Assembly: GCF_047496725.1 (NCBI RefSeq)
Contig: NC_132985.1
Span: 6,222,001 to 6,286,000, forward strand
Reading direction: 5' to 3'
Source: Anoplolepis gracilipes
Taxonomy: Eukaryota; Arthropoda; Insecta; Hymenoptera; Formicidae
Length of the DNA stretch: 64,000 bases
The position numbers were made by a program, and so were the translations under genes. Positions 26,354-38,860 of the stretch are shown piece after piece (within the stretch, counting starts at the first letter, position 1; every line of letters begins with the position of its first letter). The notes beneath the pieces were generated by a model. The model ran no database searches. It was not told where the DNA came from and saw only the letters and a program-made list of their open reading frames with translations.

Positions 26354-27455
26354 TTAAGGATGTTTAGTACTTATTTTTAAAAATATAGGAATTTAATAAA
26401 ATTTGCACAAATTGTTCTGATACATGTTCAGAAACTTATAAAAAAACCTAGAGTTGACTCACTGAAGCAATCAAAAGTTATAAGAATTTTAATTTGCAAT
26501 AAATTTACCCGTCAATATTATTATAAACTTAATAAATAATTATTTTGTGGATCTAATTATAAGTAAAAGTATTAATATAATTATAAATATAATTATTTAT
26601 ATAAATAAGTATAAATATAATTATTTCTGTCCTTTTTAGCCCTTAAATTGATACGATTACAAATTTTCTATCTTATAAAAAACCTGTGATCGTGTTGATT
26701 TAAGAGCTAAAGTAGATAGAAATAATAATAGGAATTTATTCAAAATTTGCAAAAGTTAAGTTTAAATATAGAGGAAATATTTCACCACGTAATTTTGGTC
26801 AAGTACTGACTAGTTCAAAAGATATTGAATATAATTTTCTCAATTTCGTCCTATTATCCGAGATGACATATTATTTATTGTGAAAACGTGGCAACATAAC
26901 ATTCAGCTGAGCCTTCTTTTGACATTTTAAATAATCTATCTTTTCATCTGAAGAAGCCTCTATATACAAACGTGTAAGCGAGAAGCGATTGGGCCTCATA
27001 TGTCAATTTGCAATTTGACCAACTTATGAAAAATTAGCATGCTGCCACATTTCTTTCTTCTCGGAGAAATGACAAATTATTAAATTTATCAAAGAAATAG
27101 TTAAAAACCTTCTATATTCTGTCATTATTCACTATTATAATTTTTATTCTGACATTTTAAATTACTCTGTACGAGTAAATTCTTTTATTTTTATAATTCA
27201 AATTTTGTGCTGTAATGTTGAAATCGAGGTACCGTCAATGCATAAAACTTTCTCATTATAATTTAAGGAACACGAAAATTCTCCGAAAAAAAGCAACAGA
27301 AGTTTGAAAATACATTTCTACACTCTAGCTATGAATATATAATAAGATTTTATGCAATTTTTATAATAATCATATATTAAGATATATGAGAAAAAGTATA
27401 TATTCGTGAATTTCGACTACTTTTTGCTCCGATTGTAGGTGCTAAACATCCTTAA
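26354..27455. mobile_element. 1.1-kb non-autonomous DNA transposon with TTAA target duplication
   Basis: TTAA at 26354-26357 is followed by GGATGTTTAGTACTTA. The other end is the inverse (reverse complement GGATGTTTAGCACCTA) ending at 27451, followed by TTAA at 27452-27455. That is a 16-bp terminal inverted repeat with two mismatches and an exact TTAA duplication. The interior is AT-rich with no transposase. TTAA duplication is typical of piggyBac and Kolobok superfamilies; the GG start is unlike the usual piggyBac CCY start, so Kolobok-like is the better guess. Confidence 0.7.
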
Positions 27456-28701
27456 ATTTTCCAGATATAAAACAGAATAACAGAGACTTTATACAACTTT
27501 GTAGTAAAAAATAAAACAAGCTTTGTTATATTTCAACGTTTGTATTATGTGAAGGTATATGCAAATAATTTTTTCTGATTTTTTCGTAGAGTTTTTCTAT
27601 CTATCTTGTTCTAGAAATTCTTGTGATTACATTTATGCAATTATATATAATTATAATTTTAATACTGCAATATCTTTTAATCTCAATCATCTGTTTATAG
27701 AATTTTGCAATTAAATTTTAATAATGACAGATCAGATTATTGCATAAGTAATCTATAATAGAATAGAAATATATTTATAGATATAAATTATATATAAACT
27801 ATTTTGAAACTTATATTAATAACTTCATAGAATACAATTGCATTAACAACGTTATAATCGTGCTTTGAAACACAAACGCAACAGCTATTGTATTAGAAAT
27901 ACGCTACGCCAGCACACATGTACATCATTTATGTGTCACCAAACAATATTATACCATAGAAAATTTATGTGTTTGCAACTTGAGTAAAGAGCTTTGATAT
28001 TAATGAAGCGCAGATTATTCCGCGCTTTAGTAATTATAAATGATTCTTGACCCTTTATTTACTCCTAAAGCATTAATAAATTGCAACATATAACCGCGTT
28101 CCGCCGCGATAGTTCCTGCACGTATTATAAATAGTAATAGCTACGGAACGAGGATTATGTTATAACGTAATAACTGTAACACTAGAAATATTTATAGCTG
28201 CGAGTGCAAGTGTGGTGCATGTTATAATGTGAATGAAATGTTTTAATATTAATTAGTACAAGTACGAAGAGATAAAGTACAAAGACAATGCATGAAATTT
28301 TAATGACAGAATATTCGCGCACAGAAAAATATTGCAAAGACAGATTTTCTTTATAAAAAATATCCTGTGTGTTTCAACCGTTGATATACTTATACGTTAT
28401 TCTACTACAATAAAATATTTATATTATAATACAATAACCGATATGATATGACAAAACTATTATTCAGACGTAGGATCAATAAGAGCCATTTAATAATTAT
28501 TACCATTAATTTAAGATCGACTTGAAAAATTAAAATCAAAATTCGCGAGCTCCCAAACTATATATTATAATCATAAGCTTTAAATGGATTGACAAAATAA
28601 GTAAACGTATAATTTTTAAATCCTCTCTCTAATATTATTGAAAATCTAAAAACAGTAATATAAATAAATATTTATTATTAGAATATCAGAATCTAATCTA
28701 A

Positions 28702-28704
<3 letters not shown>

Positions 28705-28740
<36 letters not shown>
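28705..28740. repeat. (TC)n microsatellite
   Basis: About 36 bp of TC on the plus strand, the longest dinucleotide pyrimidine tract here; GA in the semaphorin transcript. Confidence 0.97.
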
Positions 28741-28745
<5 letters not shown>

Positions 28746-30612
28746 AATGTAACATCATTTCATTAACATTAGTACCTAGCTTAAGATTTTCAAATACTTT
28801 GTGTCTGCTGCGCTTTTACAAAGTTCTCCTACACGTGAATATATGTGAAACAAAGGCACATGGTGTGTGGTAGAGTATGATACGCTAAACCGTATACGGT
28901 AGAAACAGCACGAGCCAGAATATGCACATATGCAATTGGGTGCGCGAGCGAACAATAGAACGTGGATACGGATCCACCGACGAAGGAAGATACACTCTCT
29001 TTTTCTAATTTAATCTCTACACGCCAGTGGCGGCCGATAAAACAGACCAATTTTTCAATTTCGCGAAAGGAATCGAATTCGTGCCTGCTATGCGAAGTAG
29101 AGCTGCATTACATTTCCCCCTCCCCACGCAAATGAGAAAGAGAAAAAGAGAGATGGTTTCTCTTTTAAAAAATTTATAATTGGACTGGCTGTTATTTTCA
29201 GAAAAAATACACACGTCGATGTTTTTACCAATAAGTTAAAAAAAATTATTATTTTTCTTTCCTTTTCTCCGAAATATACCTCCATATATATAATTTTAAA
29301 TATTTAAAAAATTAAAATTAAATTTTAATTGCTATTAATATAGTATATATTTTATGTTAATTACTAATATTATATATATATATATATATAATCTAAAATG
29401 TTAATCAAATTATTATTATTAAAAAAAATAAATATTAAATTTTAATTACTGATATCTTTTTCTTTAATATTGGTGTCTTATTTAGTAATTTTTTTTAATT
29501 AATACACACGTGGTCTCATGAATATTTAATATTGATATTATCAAATCCTTAATTTCTAGAAATAATAAGCGTAAAATTTTGCAAGATTTGTTTATGTACA
29601 TAATTCAAAAATTATAATGTTATTAAATTGGTAGTTTAGGTAGCTCGTAAAAAAAATAACAAAAGATTAATCTCTTTAGTTTGCCACACCTGTGTGTACA
29701 CGGGAATGATCCTCTAATTGCCAAACTCCGTGCAAAGACTAACTAAAAGACATTTCTTTCATAAGTTTCTTAAAAATCTTGCAAGAAGGTACAGAGAGTC
29801 AGACTCCGTACTTACATTAAAAAAAAAAAAAAAAAAGAAAGGAAAAAGAAGCTAGTACATACGTTTGTGACTGTATGGTGTTAATTTATGTGAGACATAT
29901 GCCTTGTAATATTCACAGGCACTTTTAAAATTGTTCACTTTTTAGTAAATAATAAATATATTACAGATAATAGATCAAATTCATATAATTCGCAATTTTG
30001 AATAATCATCTCTTTATTTTTTTCAGTAAAATTAAAATATCTAAGACACGACAATTTATAATTTTTTCCCCTAAATTAACGCTAGAAAAAATATATAAAA
30101 TAATAATAAAATATAATACAATAAAAATAATATGAAATATATAAATGTGATTACGTGAGTGATAAAAAAAAATATGAAAAACCTTAAGAAACACTGTTAG
30201 TAGTAACGGCAAAAGCACATCAGGTCGGCCAAATGATTGACCGCGATTCCTGCGATTCGACAAGGGTTCAACCATTGGGAGTTCAACAGAACTTTTAAAC
30301 GCAAACGTGACATCACAGCTCGAGGCGTAAACAGCGCGCAAAAAAAAAAAAAAAAAGTGTGTTCTTCTCGGTATTTTAAAGCCGTTCCAATTTCGCAGGG
30401 GATTTCAAGTGCGGCACTCGAGACTCGTTATTTCGCATTTTGCCGTCATCGCGCTCGCGCAAGTCGACGAGGGTACACTCGCTCCGTGTCTCCCTAACGA
30501 ACGTTTAAACCTATACACGTGCGTACAATTCCGGCATACTCATGCGGAAAATGAGCGTGGCTGTTCGCGCTGACTGACTGACTTACTAATACTCACCATA
30601 TACACGCCAATG

Positions 30613-30614
<2 letters not shown>

Positions 30615-30646
<32 letters not shown>
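30615..30646. repeat. (CA)n microsatellite
   Basis: About 32 bp of CA. Confidence 0.97.
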
Positions 30647-30649
<3 letters not shown>

Positions 30650-30763
30650 CCAAATGCAATCGACTAGCAACAGCACGTTGATGTGTCTCTCTAGTCCTCG
30701 GGCTAATCGATATCGGCAGGATGTGTAAAAGTCATCGAATATGCCATAGATTTCTGGGAAAGA

Positions 30764-31426
30764 TTTTTTTTCAATTAACGATGTTGATAATAAGAGCTCT
30801 AGATACTTAAATTAAATTAAAAATTTTCAGCAGGTAAATGTTAGAATTTTTTTGTTCAATTAATCTCAAAATAAGTTTACGTTAATGGAATTTTAATTCA
30901 ATGTTAATTTACGAAAATATGAAGTAAAAATTGAAAAGGGAACAGAAGTTATAAAGAAAAATTTTAGCTGAAAAAATTATATATCAACTTGTTTTTTCAA
31001 TTAACGATGTTGATAATAAGAACTCTAGATACTTAAATTAAATTTCAGGAGAACAGATAAATGTGAAAAAATTTTTGTTCAATTGATCTCAAAATAAGTT
31101 TACGTTAATGGAATTTTAATTCAATGTTAATTTACGAAAATATGAAGTAAAAATTGAAAAGGGAACAGAAGTTATAAAGAAAAATTTTAGCTGAAAAAAT
31201 TATATATCAACTTTTTTTTTCAATTGACGATGTTGATAATAAGAGCTCTAGATACTTAAATTAAATTTCAGGAGAACAGATAAATGTGAAAAAATTTTTG
31301 TTCAATTAATCTCAAAATAAGTTTACGTTAATGGAATTTTAAGTCAATGTTAATTTACGAAAATATGAAGTAAAAATTGAAAAGGGAACAGAAGTTATAA
31401 AGAAAAATTTTAGCTAAAAAAATTAT
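30764..31426. repeat. Triplicated tandem repeat, unit about 225 bp
   Basis: Three head-to-tail units start at about 30764, 30991 and 31213. Each contains CGATGTTGATAATAAG, CTCTAGATACTTAAATTAAA, ATCTCAAAATAAGTTTACGT and GAAAAGGGAACAGAAGTTAT. Units 2 and 3 are nearly identical; unit 1 differs in a short stretch after ATACTTAAATTAAA. No ORF runs through the array. Confidence 0.9.
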
Positions 31427-31463
31427 CTTTCTCCTCCCTTCGCCCTCCCCCAAGGAAAACCAA

Positions 31464-31754
31464 TTAAAAAGATGTCTCATGTTTTGAAACACCTGGTATA
31501 TCGTCGTATTGTACGTAACCGGGCAGAGCGAAGTTAATACTCTTACGACGTGTGCATAGTCGAGTAATCCGGCCTTTATGAATGGTGCAGGTGTCGTCTT
31601 GTGCGACGCTGCACAATGTGCGATCATAAAGGGAGTACTCTTCTGCCTGATGGATCTTTCGAAATTTCAGTATCTCGGAAACGAGTGCCTCGAGTGCTCT
31701 CACCTCGATTATATATAGCATGTTTCTCTTTATCGCCGCGGCACTGATTTTCAA
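31464..31754 (-). other. Unrecognised 96-codon ORF, possibly transposon-derived
   Basis: This minus-strand frame (starting MKISAAAIKRNMLYIIEVRA) lies in a GC-richer block abutting the 225-bp array. It has no family I recognise. On the same strand the block ends with TATACCAGGTGTTTCAAAAC, similar to termini of many degenerate insect transposons, so a mobile-element remnant is more likely than a host gene. Confidence 0.2.
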
Positions 31755-33953
31755 GCTCCGTTCAAAAGTCGAATTGAAATTACAAAATAGACCTCCTAGA
31801 AGGATGATACCTTATCACAAAAATTCAACTCACATTTTTAACCTTATCCAATTTGTATAGACAAGAATATCTAGAATATAAACATACTGAGGATATTAAT
31901 TAAGCAAAGTAACAATTTTTAAAATTGTAAAGATTAAATTAAAATAATAAAAATATTAAGCGTATTATATATAAGATTTTATTTCATTCCTTATTAATAA
32001 TGAAATAAAAAATTAAAACATAAATTTATTTCATTAATAATAAGAAATAAAATACTTTCAGTTTACATTAATTGTCATTTGCTTAATTTACGTCTGCAAT
32101 AGTTATGCTCTAGATAGTCTTTGTTTCTCAATATCATTAATTAATGCAATATATAATAATAAGGAAAAAAACAGTAAAAGTAATAATTTATTTTTCTGCA
32201 CTATTAAATAGTGAAGAAAGAAGATGAATTTAGAGATAGAAATTGAAGATATGTGATCGACTGTATTTTCAGATAATATCCACGCGAATTCTTTTTCCAG
32301 GGGTGAGAGATATATCGCAGCCTCCCTGTCTGTCGTCTCGACTTGAAAAAGGTGCACGCGCGTATTATCCCCCCGTCCGCGACTTTTCCTTAACGGTAGA
32401 GACATAGTGGCGCCTTTACTGGCCATTATTTCCTACGTAGCGAGGAAAAGGCAGGTGCCTCTTTACAGTGCTCACAATCACAATAGAGTTAACGGGCGAC
32501 GTGAAAAAGTCCCTCAAATACACACTTTTAAAACAAGCTTTAGTATCGTATCTGTGCTTTCAGGGAACAAAGGGGCTCCTGTATTTGCGCGTCATTGGGT
32601 AATATTTGTACACGGACGTTGATTCTCACCGCAAGCCAAAACTTTTCTCGCTTACATGTATGTACAGACTACAAACTATTCGTTTGTTTTATCTTATGAA
32701 AACGCACTTTTCAATGACCAATGCAAAATGAAGTCTAAATTCTGCGAAAATTGCGGCATTTATGTATTTATTATTTATTTACGCGTGTTTATTGGTTTAT
32801 TTGTGCATTTATTATTGAATTTTTATTTAGAAAAAAATACAATCGTACAATCAAGGAAACGTAATGACCTACGCATAAAAATATAAACCAAAATATAAAA
32901 TAAAATTTCTTTTCATGCAAGACTTTTTATTTTTAAGAAAATCTATTTGAATAAAAGATTCAATCCTGTCGATATATATATATATATATTATACCAGGTT
33001 TTAAATATAAAATATGATATTGTAATTTTTCAATGATTTGTAAAATTAATAAATAATGAAAAATCCTGCACATATTCCGTTTATATCGATTTAATCTTCT
33101 CTTTCTCTAGTGATTATTTTATTTAACATATATAAAAGAAATTCACGTCTCGTTGCGGTCATCGACCGTGAGACGACAAAAATAATTGCGCACCAAGTCA
33201 CAGATTTAGATGCAAATACGGAATATGTAAATAATTTCTTAATACTATAAATAAAGAATTGTTCTTCAAAATTATTGCCCGCTCATCTGCTTCTTATCTC
33301 TTAACTGCTAAAATTGTTACAAGGAGGTAGAATATCATTTACATATCAAAAGGTGTACAAAATAAATATGATATTAAATACATTTGAATAACTGCACTTT
33401 TATTATTATTTAAAGAATTTATTATTTATTATTATTATTTGCCATTTATTATTTAGAGAAAATTATATACCGTAAGATTTCCATATTTTGTTGTATTCTT
33501 TGATTTATGAAGGAAGGGGAAAAAAAAAGTTTCAAAGTAATTAATTTGCAACGGAAATCAATTTGGCGATAAATTCTCTTATATATTACATAAATATAAA
33601 ACTAATAAAAAAGGGGACATTTACACATTAAAATACAGATCATGCATGCGCTTTAAATTTGACCCTAACGAGATCTCCCTATATTAAGGCCAGAGCATTC
33701 CGAAAATTCTCCGAACTCCGACTAAAGAATTCGATGCTGCTACTTTGGCAAAATTAAATTTTAAGCATATCTTGACAACCCGATACACCCGACTACGACA
33801 CCCCTCGCTCTCCCCCCCCCCCCCGACGAAGCGGCGCGGGATTGATTTGGGGCGGCACACACGGGGTTCTCTGTATAACAAAAGACGATCCGACGTCACG
33901 AAAGAAGACACTTTAGCGCAACTTTCGAGCGCGATAGTCTCCCCCGCCCCCGC

Positions 33954-33956
<3 letters not shown>

Positions 33957-33984
<28 letters not shown>
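33957..33984. repeat. (TC)n microsatellite
   Basis: About 28 bp of TC inside the GC-rich island. Confidence 0.95.
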
Positions 33985-33988
<4 letters not shown>

Positions 33989-34326
33989 CCGCTCGCTAAT
34001 ATTTGTTTGAGCACGCCAACGCCTCGTCTCGCACCCTCCAAGAGAAAAGGAGGGGGTCGCCCCGCATGTACCTATTATCTACCCTTTCTCTTCCGTCGAA
34101 TAGACACAGAGGCGCCTTTACCGAGACACAATTTTGTATGTAGAAGGAAAAGGCTGCTGCTGACTAATGGCGTGCACTAATTGTGCCGCCTGTAGCACAC
34201 GAAGGCGCAGGCGAAGCCCATAGTTACAAGCCGCTATGAAGTAACACGAGGTAGACGAGAGAGATGCGCCTAATGCATATGTGTATGTAGGAAGGGTGGT
34301 AGGGAGGATTGTGGAAGGCAACCTAA

Positions 34327-34341
34327 GGGTGGGAGGGTGGG
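34327..34341 (+). other. G-quadruplex motif, single-base loops
   Basis: GGGTGGGAGGGTGGG: four G triplets with one-base loops, the arrangement known to give very stable parallel quadruplexes. It lies on the strand opposite the semaphorin transcript. Confidence 0.8.
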
Positions 34342-34460
34342 AGAATGTCAGAGGAAGTTGGTAGTTGCTGGAAAGCCCCGAGTGCACCTATACACGGAAA
34401 AGAAAAGACCCCGATGAGGGGGGAGGATTGTCGGTAGCCGCGATAAATAGATTAAATTTG

Positions 34461-34490
34461 CCCCTCCACCCCCACACTTCCCCGCCCCCC
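34461..34490 (-). other. Second G-quadruplex motif, on the semaphorin sense strand
   Basis: On the minus strand the G runs are 6, 4, 5 and 4 long with loops of 1, 6 and 4 bases. It is 120 bp from the motif at 34327 and on the other strand, so it would also appear in the nascent semaphorin RNA. Confidence 0.65.
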
Positions 34491-34715
34491 TTTGATAGTG
34501 CGTTAAGCGGAAATATATGGATGGCACGCGACTGCCGCCGCGACAGTAAGTCCACATCGATGTAATGTCATGACCAGACCGCTGGTATTGGCCCTGCAAA
34601 CTTCTTTTATGTTGATTACGTGAAAAGTTACGGTAATCCAATGGCATCCTATATAATACATCCTCGATACAAACTTGTCTCAAGTCGGAGAGTACGTGGA
34701 TAATAAGTTCAAGAC

Positions 34716-35210
34716 ACAAAGTGTCTAACTCAAATCTTGTAAAAAAAATTCCCTAAAAATTCCCCGATCAGGTATTTTTGTCTAAAATTCCAAATGAAAG
34801 GAAATATTTTAAATATATTTATTGATTATATTTATATTTAAATATATCTATATTTAAAAAATTTTTTATTACGTTCTCTAATGCTTTTAACTCATCAAAG
34901 AAAAATATACAGCCACTTAGTTTCCAAAAATGTAGATTTGCAAATGCACTGAAGAAACTAGACATAGTTTTTATATGATAGACACATTTTTTCATTTACA
35001 TATTTTAATTTTTTTTCCACTAAAAATTATATTTAAAAAATGCAGTAAAATATATTCTTTTTATTGATGCTCACAAAATATAAAAACAATGTTAAAAAAA
35101 AATTCTTTACGTCCCAATAAAAGTCCACGAGAATTCCCTGATTCTTCCATAGATACAAAAAAAAATCCCTTTCCACGTTTTCCACGTTTTTCTAGGGAAT
35201 AGATACTCTA
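34716..35210 (+). mobile_element. Dispersed 0.5-kb repeat, copy F (both ends)
   Basis: It starts ACAAAGTGTCTAACTCAAAT and ends with TAGGGAATAGATACTCTA. Homology with copy G continues for roughly 380 bp past the right end, so the two loci arose by duplication of a larger segment. Confidence 0.78.
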
Positions 35211-35590
35211 CCAAATGCACATAATATTCATTTTTTTAAATTTTATATATTTAATATTCATTTCTTTAATAATTAAATTCAAGATTTGGAAATTTTTAGA
35301 ATTTTCAAACATCAATTTTTTTCATCGCCAAAGCACCAGTTACTGGTTTTATGTAAACTAAACTGAATATAATAGATAATTATATACATTTTCCTCAATT
35401 AATTTCAATTTGAAACTTTTTAGCAGAATGTAATTCAAGACTTAACAATTAAAAGTTATATAATATTGTTGGAAATATTAAAAACTTTAATTAATAACTT
35501 TTGTTGATATTTTCACGTAAAAAGACTGATGAAAATATTTAAAAACCAAAAAACAGTTGTACAAGATAGTTGTTTTAATATCCTCAAAAA
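35211..35590 (+). repeat. Flank of repeat copy F, duplicated after copy G
   Basis: Matches 37829-38179: both contain AAATTCAAGATTTGGAA, GGTTTTATG-AAA, a CTCA-TTAATTT-AATTTGAAAC stretch, and ACAATTAAAAGTTATATAAT. This shows the F and G loci are a duplicated segment of over 800 bp. Confidence 0.75.
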
Positions 35591-35843
35591 ATTAATTAAA
35601 AAGAACATAGGTAATGCAAAACAAAAAATTTTAAAAATAAAAATAAAAAGTAAAAAAATTAACATTTATAAGCAAATTAAAAATTAATACAAATAAAAAA
35701 ATTTAACAGTACTTTTCTTAATATTTTCGCATTTAAAAAAAAAGGTCAATCTCAATTTTTAAATATCAACAAAACATTTGACACTTTTTATACATCCACT
35801 TTTGTCAGGATGAATAAAAATTTACATACAAAATAAATAAATA

Positions 35844-35869
35844 AAAAAAAAAAAAAAAAAAAAAAAAAA
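35844..35869. repeat. A26 run
   Basis: A run after AAATAAATAAAT. Confidence 0.95.
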
Positions 35870-37355
35870 TAATCGTATCTATTTTATTGATACAAAAAAA
35901 TGGTAGAGAAAGAGATGTAAGTAATTTACGTAATTTAATTACTTTACAAGACGCAATTCTCCAATCGATCAAACATGCGACGATCGGGAAAAGTTTTCTT
36001 TTCAATCATACAAAACGGTGGATTCATTCGGTGCAACCATACATCATTTATAACATTATAACATAATATCTTTTAGAGAACCATAAAATATCGTCGTGGA
36101 AGGAACTTTCTTCTTACTCCATTGCACACGTGATATATTTTTGGCATAGTGAATTCGACGCAAACTACTTTGCGCTCCGCGTGTATGTGTATGTGTAACA
36201 GTCTGATATTATTTATACACGCTAAGATAACCACGAAATATTCGACTCGATTAACAGCGACAAGTGACCGACGTTTCGTGTTATCGCTATTGATAACATA
36301 CGGATGAGTTGTGTCGAATGACTTATTTCCGGAAATATATTTCCGAATAGATAACAACAATTATAACTGCGATAATGTAAATGACAGTTAAAATAGATTT
36401 GTAAACTAAATAGATAACGATGAGTTATGGTAACCATTAGTAATAGAGAGTTTTAATTGCAAATTTTAATTAATTAGCGAAAGATGATGCTTTACTACTA
36501 AATATTTACATTCAGATATTGAGGATTTGTATTATCTGTGATTATTAATGCGATCTGTAAATATACATCTTCATTTCACAATTTAGTTAGAGGCAACATA
36601 CATATAAACTATTGTATCATATAAATAATGACGTTAATTATGACGTGAGATATACAATACATTCTTGCATAAAAACGCGTTGTTTATTTTTGATTAAAAA
36701 AAAAAAAAATCTACTTTTTCACACAAATGGTAACTTGTAATTAATTTACTTAATTACCTATGCTTTCTTATTCACAAAGTTTTAATCGCCCGCTATGTGT
36801 AAATAAATTCTGCAAAAAAATCAAAATCAAAATACTCGATTCTATTCATCGAAAAACTCGAGCTAACCGTTGTCCCTTAATGTATATAAATACACTTTTA
36901 TTTACCGTCATCCACAACGCAGCGTAATATTTTTAACATTCCACGTAAAAGCGTTCACGTCGTTTCTTGCCGGTTTGAATCTTCTCATCCCCAGATTATC
37001 CTGTATTGCTACCTCTGGCAATCCTTCACTAGCGATTTCGCCGAGGGCAAAACTTCAGCCTTCTTCACGAATCGATCGTTTCGAGCAGAATAGAGTCCGA
37101 ATGAAGCGTAGGAATGAAAGAAATGAAAAAAAAGTCAAAAGCAGAATGAATAGTACGAGAAGAGAAATAAAACTCTAATGCAGCATATCGAAAAAAGGAA
37201 AGAGAATGAAAGGACGAGAGATCGATATATTCCGGAAAAGTGATAAGAGGAAAAAAAGGAAAAGGAAGTGTTAAGTAGTAGCAGATTCGGATAAAAGGTA
37301 CCGAACGACTTTAATTGTGAGACGAAAGGCGAGAGGATACATCCAAGCAATTCTT

Positions 37356-37828
37356 CAGGGTTGCTGTTTACTCAGATCTTGTAAAAAAATTCCCTGAAAA
37401 TTCTGTAATTTTTCAAGTACTTTTTTATATTCAAAATTCCAGAAGAAAATGTTTCAATGATTTTTTTAATAATACAACTTCCTCTAAAATAAATTTTTTT
37501 TATTGCATGCCGTTTTCACTCTTACGAGAGGAAAACACAAAGCTTCTTAACTTTCAAATGCTAGATTTGAAGAAATTAGAAATTTTGTTTGAATATTTTT
37601 TTCATTCGCATAGCATTTTACCACTCTAACAATTACAATAAAAAAAATATGCAATACATGATATTTTTTATTATAATTTATTGATGCTTAGATTATCAAG
37701 AAAATCATTAAAAAATTCTCTGAGTCACGATAAAATAAAATCCCATGAGAATTCCCTGATTTCATCAGGTATAAAAGTCTCTGAAAATTCCAGAATTTCC
37801 ATGTTTTTTCAGGGAATAGTCACTCTGT
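37356..37828 (+). mobile_element. Dispersed 0.5-kb repeat, copy G (both ends)
   Basis: It starts CAGGGTTGCTGTTTACTCAG and ends CAGGGAATAGTCACTCTG. It is followed by the same downstream sequence as copy F. Confidence 0.78.
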
Positions 37829-38179
37829 CAGCATAATATTTATCTTTTTTTTAAATTCAAGATTTGGAAGTTTTAAGCGCCAAATTCCTCCGGTGTTAAA
37901 CGTCAATTTTCTTTTTGTCGAAGCATTTATAGTTGTTATCGGTTTTATGCAAATTAACCTGTAAAATGCAAATAGATAATTGTAAACATATTCCTCAGTT
38001 AATTTGAATTTGAAACGTTTTAGCAGATTGTAACTCAAGATTTAACAATTAAAAGTTATATAATATTGAATATTAAAAACTTAGAGAATAACATAAAATA
38101 ATTTAATTAACTAAGAATAATGTAAAAATATTTTAATCCGAAAAAAGTACAAAATAATTCTTTTAATAGCTTCAAAAAA
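37829..38179 (+). repeat. Flank of repeat copy G, duplicated after copy F
   Basis: Partner of 35211-35590, with the same order of words and moderate divergence. It ends where fragment H begins. Confidence 0.75.
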
Positions 38180-38231
38180 TTCCCCATAATCGCCATAAAA
38201 TTCCACGAGATTTCCCTGATATTTCCAGATA

Positions 38232-38267
<36 letters not shown>

Positions 38268-38318
38268 CCTGAGAATTGCAGGTTCTCCACGTTTTTCCAG
38301 GAAGCAGACAACCTGCTC
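38180..38318 (+). mobile_element. Dispersed repeat, right-end fragment (copy H)
   Basis: Only the right part is present: ATTCCACGAGATTTCCCTGA, a 33-base A run, then the terminus CCAGGAAGCAGACAACCTG. It starts where the F/G flanking homology ends. Confidence 0.7.
38233..38265. repeat. A33 run inside repeat fragment H
   Basis: The longest A run in the window. It sits at a site where other family members have only 7-12 A, so it expanded after insertion. Confidence 0.95.
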
Positions 38319-38319
38319 T

Positions 38320-38860
38320 TCTAACTCTCGCTTCGAAAGAAGAGGTGGTCGTGAAATTATCGCGACGGTATTAAGTCGAATCGAGCTTCCGTTAGCTCGC
38401 AATCAGCTGCAACGGACGAGAGAGGGGAGGGGGAGAGAAAGTAGGAAGGGTACCTAAGACGATGCCGGAGCATCGGAGCATCGGGGCATCGCCCGATCAG
38501 GTAAATGGAAGCGATCGCGTATGAGAGTTTCCAGATCGAGTCGGAGCAAATGACCGTATCTCCATAGCCAGCAACCCGGAATATATCCGGAGGCATCCGC
38601 CTTTGTTGGATCTCGATGTTTTCATCCGCGGGCTCGAGATCCGGGCTCTCTCTCGCGTACCCCGAATTGTACTCGAACGCGACGCGGGAGCGCACTTGGA
38701 GCGGAAACGGCCGAGCTAAGATATTACGCTTTTTCCAGAACGTTAAACTTCCCCGATCCAGTTCCCTCTGGGAGCCAAGGTTTTCGAAACCAGATCAAAT
38801 TTTCTCGCACGATTTTCCGATTTTTCCGCAGCTACGCTGCTTCCAATAACTGCGCCAATA
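38320..38860. other. CpG-containing unique island in the giant intron
   Basis: It is clearly richer in CpG than its flanks. A short repeat of GGAGCATC-type words (three in a row) sits at 38466-38490. Frames of 77-112 codons overlap on both strands without recognisable motifs or splice sites. Enhancer or alternative promoter is possible but unproven. Confidence 0.3.

Larger units (their letters stand above)
33780..34560. other. GC-rich, low-complexity island in the giant intron
   Basis: It contains a C13 run (33812-33824), a TC microsatellite (33957-33984) and both quadruplex motifs. Open frames appear on both strands but overlap one another and are low-complexity, as expected of GC-rich noncoding DNA. 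Confidence 0.5.

Noticed and set aside
29017..29285. Overlapping short minus-strand frames near a CAGTGGCGGC word
   Set aside because: The word recalls some transposon ends, but no inverted partner or target duplication was found and the frames are low-complexity.
30240..30280. GGTTCAACC resembling a tRNA B box
   Set aside because: No A box at the proper distance and no cloverleaf can be formed.
30764..31426. Regular tandem units considered as a CRISPR array
   Set aside because: Units are 225 bp, contiguous and without spacers; the genome is eukaryotic.
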